Shown here: in pieces, positions 1 through 9,502 of the stretch
How the letters are laid out: each line of letters begins with the position of its first letter
Position numbering within the stretch: position 1 is the stretch's first letter
Assembly (NCBI GenBank): GCA_022577435.1
Contig: JAKOON010000054.1
Coordinates: 1,370,501 to 1,434,500 of the forward strand
Direction: 5' to 3'
Origin: Embiotoca jacksoni
Lineage: Eukaryota; Chordata; Actinopteri; Embiotocidae
Length of the DNA stretch: 64,000 nt
Program-made: the position numbers and the translations under genes
Notes under the pieces: generated by a model
The model's input: the letters and a program-made list of their open reading frames with translations, nothing else
The model's database searches: none
Told to the model about the DNA's origin: nothing

Positions 1-499
1 CAGGAGCGATGGCCCCCGCCAGCTGTCACACCCAGCGGATGTATTCATAAAGTAATCTCAGAGATGCAGCAGCAGAAATCAACCTGTCACAGCTCTGATG
101 AGCCAACTGCAAACACAGATAGGAGGCGTCGAGTCGGGACGTAAAGCTTCAGCACCACGTTCAGATTAAATCGACATCCTTCACGTGGTGTATATTGAGA
201 TGTCGATCACATCGGTTGCCGCTCCATCTCGAACATTACCATCTTATTTTCTTATTTTCAGAACTATTCATAACCACGGGATTCCAAATGTCGCCGGCGT
301 CTCGTCATGTGTCGGCTCGTCTGTCAATCCAGCGCTGTAATCAGATTTAGAGGGATATGAATCCGTGTATGGACCTCAGTGGAGACGATGTTCAGAGGCT
401 TTAAAAAAAACATTCAGGCTGTGGACGGTTCAATAAATGAATATTTCTGGAAAACTGTCCTCTCAAATTTCTCTCTTTCGCTCTACTTTGTAATGTAAA
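1..499. other. Non-coding DNA, nothing recognised
   Basis: No open frame, splice-bounded exon, RNA gene or repeat could be supported. The stretch is mixed-composition DNA with a few isolated CpGs and ends at the left arm of a foldback element. Confidence 0.5.
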
Positions 500-716
500 G
501 TTCAAGTGCTCGTGTACGTGGCCATGGACAACTTTCTATTTAATTTATGCAGTAAAACCATCTAATTTTGTGAGATTTTCTAGCAGTGACTGACACAATG
601 ATTTATTTTGGATTATGTATGTATATATATATATCTATTTTGGATATATGTTGGATATGGTTTCACTGCATAAATTAAATAGAAAGTTGTCCATGTCCGT
701 AAGCGAGCACTTGAAC
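500..716. mobile_element. Foldback/MITE-like element with about 60-bp terminal inverted repeats
   Basis: The left arm (500-560) begins GTTCAAGTGCTCG and ends GCAGTAAAACCA; the right arm (658-716) is its reverse complement apart from one substitution and a diverged 8-10 bp patch in the middle. The 97-bp loop is A+T-rich and contains a short (TA)n run. There is no room for a transposase, so it would be non-autonomous. I see no clear target-site duplication at either edge, so the true ends or the superfamily cannot be given; a locally formed inverted duplication is the alternative. Confidence 0.6.
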
Positions 717-1089
717 TCATCCAAATATACAAGACCATTTCACCTGACAAGAAATCATTTTGTTAACTTGACTGACAGGTTTTAAACATTTAAACTATCT
801 CTTACTCCCACTGAAAGTTCATCTTGAATTATGTACTGTATCTAAGTTTGCTTTCGTTTATTTTTACGACTGGATCATAATATCATAAGTTTGGCATTTC
901 AAGGCTGAGCTAACCATAAATGTTGGCTTGTTTATCTGCTCTTATTATTTCAAAATCATTGCTGCCAATGAAGATATATCAACAAATGCTGGCCTGGTCG
1001 TCCTTGTAATGCCGTGCAGGTCCTGGTCCTCAGAGGCTGAATCCTGTGGGAAGCTTTCAGTGATGGCAGAATCACAGAGGTTAAAACCA
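717..1089. other. Non-coding DNA, nothing recognised
   Basis: A+T-rich sequence without supportable genes. The open frame that starts here (928-1233) lacks coding character and runs into interspersed-repeat sequence. Confidence 0.45.
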
Positions 1090-1345
1090 CTGATCCTGCA
1101 GGGAACAGAAATGTCTGAACCAAATGTCATGGAAATTCAACTATTAGCTTTCAAGTTATTTCACTCAAAGCAAAAATGTCAACCTGCTGGTGATCCTGCA
1201 GGAAAAAAAAAAATCATTGCAACACTAAAATGACAATATACATCTTTGAATTCCACATTTCAGGACCAGATTTGGTGCCAATCCATGCAGAGCTGTTTCA
1301 TTATAGTTCACTGAAAAACTGTGACCTGCTAGTTTTGATAGATAA
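1090..1345 (+). repeat. Fragment of a widespread perch-like fish interspersed repeat
   Basis: The phrases 'CTGAACCAAATGTCATGG', 'TTATTTCACTCAAAG', 'AAATGTCAACCTGCTGGTG' and then 'GGTGCCAATCCATGCAGAG' and 'GTGACCTGCTAGT' follow, in order, the pattern of a repeat I know from many perch-like genomes (a 'deduced' module about 110 bp long repeated inside the element: do-not-match filler, CACTCAAA, GTCAACCT, GGTGGCGCTAGAG). The copy is old and diverged. I cannot give a database name, and the family has no known coding capacity in this part. Confidence 0.45.
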
Positions 1346-2450
1346 AAGTCAGGAGACACATAACTTTATGTAATAGTTATGTGTTAGTGGGAGGAGGAGG
1401 AGATGGAAGTGGATGGGAGGGAGCCAAGAGACTTTAACTATCAGAAACTGGGTGGTGAAAGAGATAAGAAGTCTCTTCACTATTACACACCGCTTTTAAT
1501 ATACATATCTGAGTGAGAGAAAAAAAAATAAATAAATAAAGGTTTACTGTAAAATAACATTTCCTTTTGAAGTGTAAAGACCTTTGATGAGGTGTCTTCA
1601 TACTGATGGGATTTATTCAGACATAACCCAGTTCTGCTCAGAGACAACATTTCAAAATATGGTTATTTCTCCGTGGGCTGTAATTGGAGTGTTGCGTAGA
1701 GGGCAAAGCAAGGATATCAGCACACGTTAGCCCTTTAAATCCCACACTTAGCCAGGGCTATGGTCTAATTTAAATTAAGTAGCAAAGGTACTTCAGCAGA
1801 AGGTGAACGTGGAATCTTAATTAAATCTCAACTCCAGCTGCTCTTTAATTCATCTTAATATAGGAGGATCACATAGTGTAATAAAGTCTGTTGCAAATTA
1901 ATCATAGCATGAGGATGCCTTTGTAGCTGCTGTTGTTGTGTTTCCTCCCGTGTGGAGTCATGACTTTTTATGAGCTGATTATTCCATCTTCTGCTCAGCC
2001 AACAGATACTTTTACCTTTATTACACTGGGCAACCACACAAATTAAAATAGGTGACTTACAATATTTGTTATACAGAATTCAAATCTGTTTTTAGAATTT
2101 TTATATCAGGCACAATTTTCTGGTTAAAGAGTGTATATTACTTATCTATAATTAAGCGTGTTGTTTCACTCTAAATATGTTACTTCTAAAATGTACACGT
2201 TTATGATTGGTGCATATATTCGATCTCAGGAACATCCCTTTGTTCTTGGTACCACTTTTCCATGTGAGTGTCCTGGAACATGAACACTGTGAGAGATAGA
2301 AGAATTCTGAAAACATATTTGGATATGGTACATGTATAAAACATTTCACATTGATTGTGATGACTGAATCCCAGTGTTCTGTAATTAATCAAATAAATTA
2401 TCAATATGAAATAATGTTGTTTGATACGTTGTTTTTTTTGTCATTTATGA
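1346..2450. other. Non-coding DNA, nothing recognised
   Basis: The stretch holds short A-rich tracts (for example around 1518-1541, a run of AAATA units) and scattered small open frames on the minus strand with no recognisable domain. No splice-bounded exon or RNA gene was seen. Confidence 0.45.
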
Positions 2451-2487
2451 GAAATGCTTTCCCTTTAAGGATCAATAAAGTAATCAA
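2451..2487 (+). mobile_element. Possible LINE 3' tail remnant
   Basis: The sequence reads GAAATGCTTTCCCTTTAAGG followed by ATCAATAAAGTAATCAA. A TTTCCC...GGATCAATAAAGTA string is the usual 3' end of L2/CR1-like LINEs in teleosts. Only the last few tens of bases are present, so this would be an extreme 5' truncation. A chance match or an ordinary polyadenylation signal is possible. Confidence 0.35.
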
Positions 2488-2794
2488 TTGGACCTCGACT
2501 GGGTAGTGTTGTTTAAGATGACACACATTTACCGGAAATTACCGCAGCATTTGAATGCATCATCAGCCAACATATTTGCCGGCTGTGTTCATTAATTTTA
2601 TTCACAAATGAACGTGTTTTGAAAGTTTTCAATGCACTACTTTGGTACTCAGTGCACCGCATGGCCCCAAACCTGTCAGCGGGAACGTACTTGTTTAAGC
2701 AACAGTACGTGTTAGTATGTAAGTAAGATCTGAGAAACAGACACGTCTTCAACGGAATTTTTTTTTTTTTTTTTTTTAAAGGCTTTTAATTTGA
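2488..2794. other. Non-coding DNA with a poly-T tract
   Basis: About 20 consecutive T residues lie at 2758-2777, and an ETS-like ACCGGAAAT lies near 2531. No gene is apparent. The poly-T tract could be the A-tail of a minus-strand retroposon, but no body was recognised next to it. Confidence 0.4.
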
Positions 2795-2910
2795 AATGTA
2801 TACCGGAAGTTTTAGCATCTGTCGTAACTTGGTGTACCTTTACTTGCTGTTCGCGTAAATGAGCAGCGACTCTCTGATTGGCTGACTTGATTAATTCTTA
2901 CACAGGTGTG
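2795..2910 (+). promoter_or_regulatory. TATA-less promoter-like patch
   Basis: An ETS-type site (TACCGGAAGT, 2801-2810) and an inverted CCAAT box (GATTGG, 2876-2881) lie just upstream of a locally CpG-rich stretch with GCGCGCGC-like sequence (about 2919) that ends in a consensus splice donor. That is the usual arrangement of a housekeeping-type vertebrate promoter and first exon. No TATA box is visible. This is inferred from motif grouping only. Confidence 0.35.
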
Positions 2911-3140
2911 GCTGATTGAGCGCGCGCAGGGACGTTGATCAACTGGACAGAAACTTCACGCAGATGAAGACGTCCACGAGGCTCAGCGGCTGTCCTCCAG
3001 TTCTGTTGACGAGTTCAGCAGGAGACACGCGTCTCTTCCTGTCTGCAGGTGAGACACCTGTATTCACGCCAAGCCGTCCAGAGAGGCTGTTTCTGCACGG
3101 CGTCTCGCGCTCAGCCCGCCGGGCTGCACCTCCTCAGCAG
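2911..3140 (+). ncRNA. Candidate first exon of a non-coding or unknown transcript
   Basis: CpG-rich sequence following the promoter-like patch, ending at a strong donor CAG|GTGAGT (exon end 3140). An earlier alternative donor CAG|GTGAGA follows 3048. The open frame across it (2916-3173) has no recognisable domain. A matching acceptor lies at 3552, so a first intron of about 410 bp containing the (GT)n tract is plausible. Both transcription and start point are inferred. Confidence 0.3.
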
Positions 3141-3307
3141 GTGAGTCAACTGTCCACGTGTCTCGTAGTTTGATACAGGCGTATGTCGAGCAGGTCTGTT
3201 GGAGGGTTTGATGACGTGGCTGCGGCGCACAGGTGAGGACGACACGACGTTTCAATGGATTAGAGAGCGCCAGGTGGTGCGTTCAGTTGTCTAAGTCAGA
3301 GTTTAGT

Positions 3308-3310
<3 letters not shown>

Positions 3311-3356
<46 letters not shown>
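3311..3356. repeat. (GT)23 microsatellite
   Basis: Perfect uninterrupted GT dinucleotide run, likely length-polymorphic. It sits in the putative first intron of the candidate transcript. Confidence 0.97.
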
Positions 3357-3360
<4 letters not shown>

Positions 3361-3552
3361 CTGGATGGAGGCCTGCCTTAGTGTGGTGTGTTGGTTGCTC
3401 CTGGTTGTTGGTGGCTCCTCCACACCTCCTTAAAGTTTCCATGTTTAACTAATTGATGATTTGATAAAGGCCCACCCAGTTCTTCCCTCACTGGCCTTAT
3501 TATAGGAGCAAAGCATCATTTTCTAATCCTTCAACACATCTTGTGATTACAG

Positions 3553-3664
3553 GTGCAGTGAGACCATGTGACGACCCACCATGAGGACACCACTGCTGTT
3601 CTGAAGCTTCAGGACCTCAACATTGATCCTGAGTGAGTCAAAGCTGCAGTCAGATCTACAAACT
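3553..3664 (+). ncRNA. Candidate second exon with a donor duplicated about 0.7 kb downstream
   Basis: It is bounded by an acceptor (GTGATTACAG) and a perfect donor (CTACAAACT|GTAAGT). Frames through it are interrupted: the best ATG (ATGAGGACACC) closes within eight codons. Two words, CTTCAGGACCT near its middle and CTACAAACTGTAAGT at its end, recur in the same order at 4277-4287 and 4354-4368, suggesting exon duplication. Confidence 0.3.
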
Positions 3665-3860
3665 GTAAGTCTCATTTTTATCCTTCATTCCTCCCCTGAC
3701 GGACCACCCTCCCTCCCCCCTCGACCGTGGGCCGCCGTGCCCACTTAGGGGCTGATGGCTCTTTCCCGCATCTATCCATTTCTTTCTGATCAGTTTTGGT
3801 GCACTAACATTTTAATGTATTTAATTTTTTTTTCTAAAAACGGTAAGCTTTGTTTGTACA

Positions 3861-4083
3861 GGGCCGCCGTGCCCCGCCCCTCTCGACTGAGGGCCGCCGT
3901 GCCCCGCCCCTCTCGACTGAGGGCCGCCGTGCCCCGCCCCTCTCGACTGAGGGCCGCCGTGCCCCGCCCCTCTCGACCGTGGGCCGCCGTGCCCCGCCCC
4001 TCTCGACCGAGGGCTGCTGCTGTGGGCCGCCGTGCCCCGCCCCTCTCCACCGAGGGCTGCCGTGCCCCGCCCCTCTCGACCGA
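3861..4083 (+). repeat. 30-bp GC-box minisatellite, about 7 units
   Basis: The first four units (3861-3980) and a fifth (3981-4010) are contiguous 30-mers beginning GGGCCGCCGTGCCCCGCCCC. After a 13-bp interruption (4011-4023) two more units follow. A lone partial unit at about 3724-3745 may be the seed. Each unit contains CCCCGCCCC, a perfect Sp1/KLF-type GC box. Because the unit is a multiple of three and lacks stops in several frames, it creates long frames on both strands that encode only repetitive R/A/P/S peptide; these are not gene evidence. Confidence 0.95.
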
Positions 4084-4270
4084 AACTCCATCACTCTCAG
4101 TTCATACCTTTTTCGTTTCCATCAATTTTTGAAACCAAATTTTCATCATCCGGATCCTTCAATAAATTGTTGGGCGCTCATTTCACCACGTTTACCAAAA
4201 TATATCTACCAAAACATTCTGGAGCTCGATATGGATCATAATTTAAATATAGATCATCATTTGTATTCAG

Positions 4271-4362
4271 CCCACCTTCAGGACCTGATAGCAGCCAAAA
4301 CGCTGCTCACTCACTCTGTTAGTTTACCAGAGAAACGACCTTCTCCAGTAGAACTACAAACT
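4271..4362 (+). ncRNA. Candidate exon resembling 3553-3664
   Basis: The acceptor is TTTGTATTCAG and the donor CTACAAACT|GTAAGT is identical over 15 bases to that of the exon ending at 3664. In the open frame through the minisatellite, the donor falls on a codon boundary; joined to the acceptor at 4822 the frame stays open for 49 further codons. That length is compatible with chance, and the peptide resembles nothing I know. I treat it as an exon of an unknown, probably non-coding, transcript. Confidence 0.3.
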
Positions 4363-4822
4363 GTAAGTATGACTTTGTATTTAATGAGATGTCCTCCATT
4401 GGTCAATGTGTCTCTTACTCTCTGTCTGCAGGTATTTCTGTCCCTCTATTTAATCCATCTTGACTTCTCGTTGCTGCTACAACAGAACTGTCTTTCTTTT
4501 CTTGGGCTTTAACTCTAATGCTGTCTGTCGTGCACTGAAGGGGTCTTGTTTTGCATGTCTCTCTGTCTGTCCACTGGGGACACCACTGGGGACACCACTC
4601 TACGACTCAAGTGTTTTATTAGTCGGAGCTTCTTTGAGGAAAACTGTCCATCTGACAACTTCAGACTGTATTTAGTTTTACATACTTTTGCTTTCAAAAT
4701 GTTTTGCTATTATTGGAACAACCTCATGGCAATCACATGATAATTAATGAGATGATCTAAAAACTAAAACTCCATTTAAACCGACTCCATCTTTTCCTTT
4801 GATACTTTCTTATGGATTTCAG

Positions 4823-5370
4823 CCCATTGAAGATGAACCATTGCAAATTTCCTTAATTATTATTCCTGGTTCGTTCGGCCATCTTGGCCACGTTTGCTCA
4901 GTGAGTGTTTCTGCTGCCGTCTCCGTCATCGCCCCCCAAATTGAGAATTTTAGATTTATTGTACCTCAGCATTAAATCCATATTGAGATAAATGTTGTCT
5001 GGTTTCACTTTGCCAGGTTTAATTCCAAGAGTAGACTTCAGTAGGTTAATATTTAGCGTTGGTCACGTTGGGAGGCCTCCCAGCAGGGAGTTAATCTGAA
5101 CCCTGCAGAGCGTAACGACGGTCAGATATATTGAGTTGATTCCTGAAAACACTCTTTAGTCACTAGAACAGCTGGTTGTGGGGGAGGAGGGGGAGGGGGG
5201 GTTATTGGGAGGAACTAAGCCTGGCAGAGGGACAACTCAGACGGCTCAATGATGCTTCAGAAGAAATTTGATACCCAGTTTTGGGTATTTTCTGTAAATG
5301 TTCCTTGTGGTGATGATGAAGGTGACAGCAGTGATGATGATGAAAACCTAAAGAGTGTAAAAGGTTGAAA
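4823..5370 (+). ncRNA. Candidate terminal exon, copy 1 of a tandem duplication
   Basis: It follows an acceptor (CTTATGGATTTCAG, ending 4822). From about 4870 it is clearly related to 6775-7230. Shared landmarks in order are CTTGGCCA, GCCAGGTTTAAT, the palindrome GGGAGGCCTCCC (5070-5081), AGCAGG, AACAGCTGGTT or ACAGCTGGTT, a G-run, CCTGGCAGAG, CAGCTCAA/CGGCTCAA and a TACC...GGGTAT hairpin. No AATAAA follows closely, so a processed 3' end here is uncertain. A YY1-like CCATCTTGG occurs at about 4880. Confidence 0.3.
4870..5365 (+). repeat. Tandem duplication unit, copy 1
   Basis: Diverged direct copy of 6775-7230, offset about 1.9 kb. Retained items include GGGAGGCCTCCC (5070-5081), a GCAGGG...CCCTGC stem just 3' of it, the polypurine run near 5180-5200 and the ATACCC...GGGTAT hairpin near 5270-5290. 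Insertions and deletions separate the copies, so the duplication is not recent. Confidence 0.8.
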
Positions 5371-5684
5371 TGATTGAACACCTTGCTGCTACTTACATGC
5401 TTTTAACATCGTCAACCATGTGCTGAATCACAGAAGGTCTGAGGGCGTCAACTGAAACAGCTGACTGGGACCATGTGACCTCAGGTGAAGATGACAAACT
5501 TATTCATTTACCTTCTGTGGAACTTGTGCATCATAATATTGACATACTGGGTTTTCCTTTGGTCCGGAATTAATCTGAGGACAACGTTTTCTTGCGTATC
5601 GTCAGAGAAGCTCCTTCTATAGCAAACATGTTGTTGTTGTCGTTGTTTAATCGGTTGCAGAACAGAATCCGTGTTGTTGCCTGA
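5371..5684. other. Spacer between the two duplicated units
   Basis: No exon or repeat recognised except a short TTG run near 5632-5645. Confidence 0.4.
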
Positions 5685-5725
5685 AGACTTCGTCTGCGGT
5701 CGCGTCGCAGCTGAAGACGAAGTCT
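5685..5725 (+). other. 11-bp perfect hairpin
   Basis: AGACTTCGTCT (5685-5695) and AGACGAAGTCT (5715-5725) are exact reverse complements around a 19-nt CpG-rich loop. Both arms are also preceded by CTGA, so the sequence has direct as well as inverted symmetry. Function unknown. Confidence 0.7.
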
Positions 5726-5882
5726 GCAGCTACTTGGACGGTTTCCGGTGCCGTCAGAGGAAGTGTTGCTGCTGCTGAGGAAGAGCGTCCCGGATCTCTG
5801 AAGAAGATGAGCAGCTGTGCCGTGACCTCATCGATGACGTTCCTCTGATCCAGAGAAGTCCTGAAGGGGAGAATATTTTCTG

Positions 5883-6137
5883 TTGAGATGTGGACGAGTC
5901 ATGAAGTCCAACTGTTTTATTCCAGACTTCTGGTCTTTGTTTTTAGATGGTTCAGCTCTGGACGAGTGGTGGAGTTCCTCCCTGTGGAACCGTTGGTCCT
6001 CAAGTTTCTACAGACGAGACGGTGACTGTCAACCAAACGATGTGAAGACGACCTTCAAATGTCCTCCGACATCAGAGACACTACCAACTGCTGAAAAGCT
6101 CCAACTCGAGTCGGGACCAGATTTACCTTCTCAATGT
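5883..6137 (+). ncRNA. Candidate exon with an open frame ending at a consensus donor
   Basis: An ATG-started frame runs to a donor TCAATGT|GTAAGT (exon end 6137). Spliced in phase 0 to the acceptor TTTTTCTTTTTCAG (ending 6680), it continues 13 codons to a stop, giving a protein of roughly 98 residues. It is W/S-rich at the start, without signal peptide, membrane segment or known motif. Because the paired acceptor is strong this is the best small-protein candidate in the left half, but a non-coding transcript is as likely. Confidence 0.3.
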
Positions 6138-6680
6138 GTAAGTAACTGTAGAGTACACTGTTACATGTCAGTGGGTTTTTTTAGCGGTTGGTTAAAGTAG
6201 GCGATGATGTCCGCTTGTCTTCTGTTACTGATATGAATTTGTTTGACAAATGTTGCTGTGGCTAGTTGACTAACTATCAACGTTGCTGTGATACTCTGCC
6301 ACTCATTTTCCTACATTACTAATGTGACAAGTCCTGTCACCTCATCAAAATATTCCTCTTTTTTTTTTTTTGTAACTGTAATGTTAATTTCTAGCTCACA
6401 CTTATAAAACATGTCTTACCCCAACTGGATTGCTTTGAGCAGGTAGTCAAACTTTGGCTTGTTGAAAAAAATGCAATTAGCCAAATGAGCTTAGAGTTCA
6501 CAATTAGCTGTTGGCTGTCTGGTATATTGAAATGTAAAATTATCTCTCTCTCACACACACACACACCTACCAAGAAACTATGTAGAAGACCTAATGTACC
6601 TCATTAAATGTTTCAACCGGAGGACATTAACTTAAAGGAAGTACTACATAACATAATGCTTAATTATTTTTCTTTTTCAG

Positions 6681-7280
6681 GCTGTGAATCAGCTGACGGA
6701 CCGACGGGAGGACAGCTGATGCACAAACCGTCGGTCTCCTTTTAATCATGAAGTCCTGCATGTTGTGCTTTGTTAAGCTCTCGACCTTGGCCAGTTGTTT
6801 TGCTGCTGTCTAATTCATCGTCACCCAAATTTTGACAATTTGTGTATTCAACCCAAGTGTTGTTCCACATGGAGGTAAATGCTGTCTGCTCTCACTCTGC
6901 CAGGTTTAATCCCGAGGGTAGACTCCAGTTCTGCATTTATTTTCGGTTTGACTTTTCCGCTGCATGTTGGGAGGCCTCCCAGCAGGAGATGTAATCTCAT
7001 CCCTGCAAAGCGTTGCGACGTCAGGATGTTATAGTCAGTTGATACGACAGCTGGTTTGTTGGTAGAAGGGATGGTTTGGTGGAGGGGGGGGGGTCTCGAT
7101 AGGGGGTTAGCCTGGCAGAGACGACGCCGACAGCTCAAATGATGGAGGAAAACATTTCGATACCTTTGGGTATATTTGATGATGTGATGAGGATGACAAC
7201 AAAAACCTGAATAGTGTAAAAGCTGTTTAACAACTTCATGATCTTGACTTGGTACAATAAACTGCACCGCTAATTTAAGC
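6681..7280 (+). ncRNA. Candidate terminal exon, copy 2, with AATAAA
   Basis: It begins after a long pyrimidine tract and CAG (ending 6680) and ends shortly after AATAAA at 7256-7261. It contains the second copy of the duplicated unit. The frame entering from 6137 stops within 13 codons, so nearly all of it would be 3' untranslated or non-coding. Confidence 0.35.
6775..7230 (+). repeat. Tandem duplication unit, copy 2
   Basis: Counterpart of 4870-5365. It retains GGGAGGCCTCCC (6969-6980), GCCAGGTTTAAT, GGTAGACTCCAGT, CTGGCAGAG and a compact ATACC...GGGTAT hairpin near 7160-7175. Retention of palindromic elements while flanking bases drift could reflect RNA structure, but only two copies are available to judge. 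Confidence 0.8.
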
Positions 7281-9502
7281 ATTTGACATTCTTAATCCTT
7301 GATTTGATTACCGACACTTTCAAACATTGTTAACGTAAACTTACAAGTGAATTGATTTTGTGATTCCTGTGCTGGGTGGAATGAATACATGTTCTTATTT
7401 CATTAAAAAATCTGTTCATTTAACTTTTGGATTTGTTTTTATGCTTCTGTAAAGCACTTCAACTCGTGTTTGTCTCAAATGTAGGTTTAGTTTCTGCCTT
7501 GTTTATATATTCCTCTTGATGTACTATTACTTCCTCTTAATTTTTTTTTTTTTTTTTATCTGCCTTGTATTATTGATGGTTTCTCCATGCTGTCCTTCAC
7601 CCTCACTGGCCGAGGCTCACCTCTAAACCCAGTTCTGTTTTCTTTAATGTAGTAAGGACCTTTTAGTTTTATTGGTGCCCTGATATAAGTTGTTGTTCAC
7701 ATTGAATTAAATGCATTATTGTCTTGAAGAATTAAGTTTCATTAATGTCTTCTGTCGGCTATACGCTGTCCACCAAAAACTTTATATTGTGCATGTATAG
7801 AGCTGGGTTTTTTCGGTTGGGTGAATATTTCCAAAGGAATAGTCTGACACTTTGCCAAGTTAGTGATCCAGTGAATGATTCTTTTTTTTTTTTGTTACAC
7901 TGATGAAATTACAGTATACAGGTTCGTTCATGGTCAGTCTGTTCTAATGCTATTCTGTTTGCCTTTTGTTACTTTCTTAAGACCAGAAGTTCCCATTGTC
8001 CGTTCCATCTCTACTCTAGTCCCTGCACACTCCTTCCATTCACCAGAGGTTATCCAGTCGGTTTCTCTCCTGTCCGAGTCACCTCGCTCTACACATCCAA
8101 GGTCATCTGTGTCACATGACAGAGGACCCACAATGGGGTTGTATTTACCGTGTCCACGGCAAGAGTTCATATGAACAGCCCCCCTAACACTCAGCATGAG
8201 CCTAGTGTGTATAGTGTTTTATAACAAACTGAGATAGAGTCCCGGTACTGATGAGAATATGTAGCCATGACAGCGGAGACACCGTATGAAGCCTGGCTGC
8301 TTTAGTGACACCTTCCACTAACCTGTAGCCTTAACATTGGCGACTAGCTAACATTAGCCTGTCTACAACCACAGTGATGCAAAACATGAGAATGTCATGT
8401 GAACATGTTAAAATCATACTATGAGCGTGTGGCCTGGGCTGTGGCAGCCAGTCCTCACGTCTGTCCCTCTGTGGAGCTGTCTAGTGCTGAACTGCGGGAG
8501 TTTGTCGGTGTGGCGGCGCTGTCCAGTGCTGAAAGTGTCAGACCTGCTGCGAGCTTTGATGCGTTCAGTGCTGTGTGGGATTGGGATACAGCTTCAACTG
8601 GTCACTGTGAACACTGTGCTCCCAAAAAAGAACAGTACCTGAAAGTATAGAGATCTAGATTTATATCTCAAGACTGTTTGACGGAAATATTTTTTTTTAC
8701 ACAAGATTTAAAGATACAGTGCTACAATTGATGTAACGTTGCACAATAAAGACGAAGGAGACAACACTCTTTTAAATATATCTTAATTGTCATAAACATT
8801 AACAATAAATTAATAATTTACTATTTCTTGGGGTGGGACTGCATTTTCTTTACATCTGCCTGTGGTGTGAGATGTTTAATTCATTCTTTATGTCTGTGAT
8901 GTGTTGCAGGTATTTTTCATACAATATTTTTATGCAAGGTTCAATCTAACTTTTTTCCTCTTGACTCTGCAGTCTTCTGAATACACAAGTGTTCACATAG
9001 CAGTTTCATGCCTGACTTATCTTCCATCCAATTTTCCTGACCCATTTTGTAATTTTACACTTAATGTAAATCTAGTTGAGCCTTTCCTTTCTGTATAATG
9101 GCAAACCAGCAGGGATGAATGCAGTATGGAAAAGAACCTGTGATATGTGTAATATATGCATTTAATCCTCCCTTTCATACGTCCACCAAAGAGGTGTTGG
9201 ATGAAAACACTATAAATGAGAAGCCCCGTCAACATCCAGTGCATTTGCCTGTTTAATGTTACAGCATATTAACATTTGCTTATAGCACTGTATGCATTCA
9301 GAAAGCAGATGAAGATTTCACCGATGGCAAACCTTCATGCATAACGATCACCCTGTCAGCTGTACCTCGGAGTACAGGAGTCATTACGGACCTCCAAAAG
9401 TGCAACACGGCATATTTTAAGAGTTCGGCCCACTCTGACCTGTCTGTGACCTCATCTAAGGCCCCAAAAAAGGGGGAACGATTATACAGATGCATCTCAT
9501 CG
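7281..9502. other. Non-coding DNA, nothing firmly recognised
   Basis: Poly-T tracts near 7540-7557 and 7881-7892, and an AATAAA in CACAATAAAGACG near 8743. Small frames at 7875-8197 (both strands) and 8399-8650 (two frames overlapping) have no domain. The 8430-8600 part is locally GC-rich and repeats the phrase AGTGCTGAA. No exon boundaries could be defended. Confidence 0.4.

Noticed and set aside
3755..4512. Overlapping 125- to 220-codon frames on both strands
   Set aside because: They are opened by the 30-bp repeat, which lacks stops in several frames. Only the splice sites, not the frames, are used as evidence.
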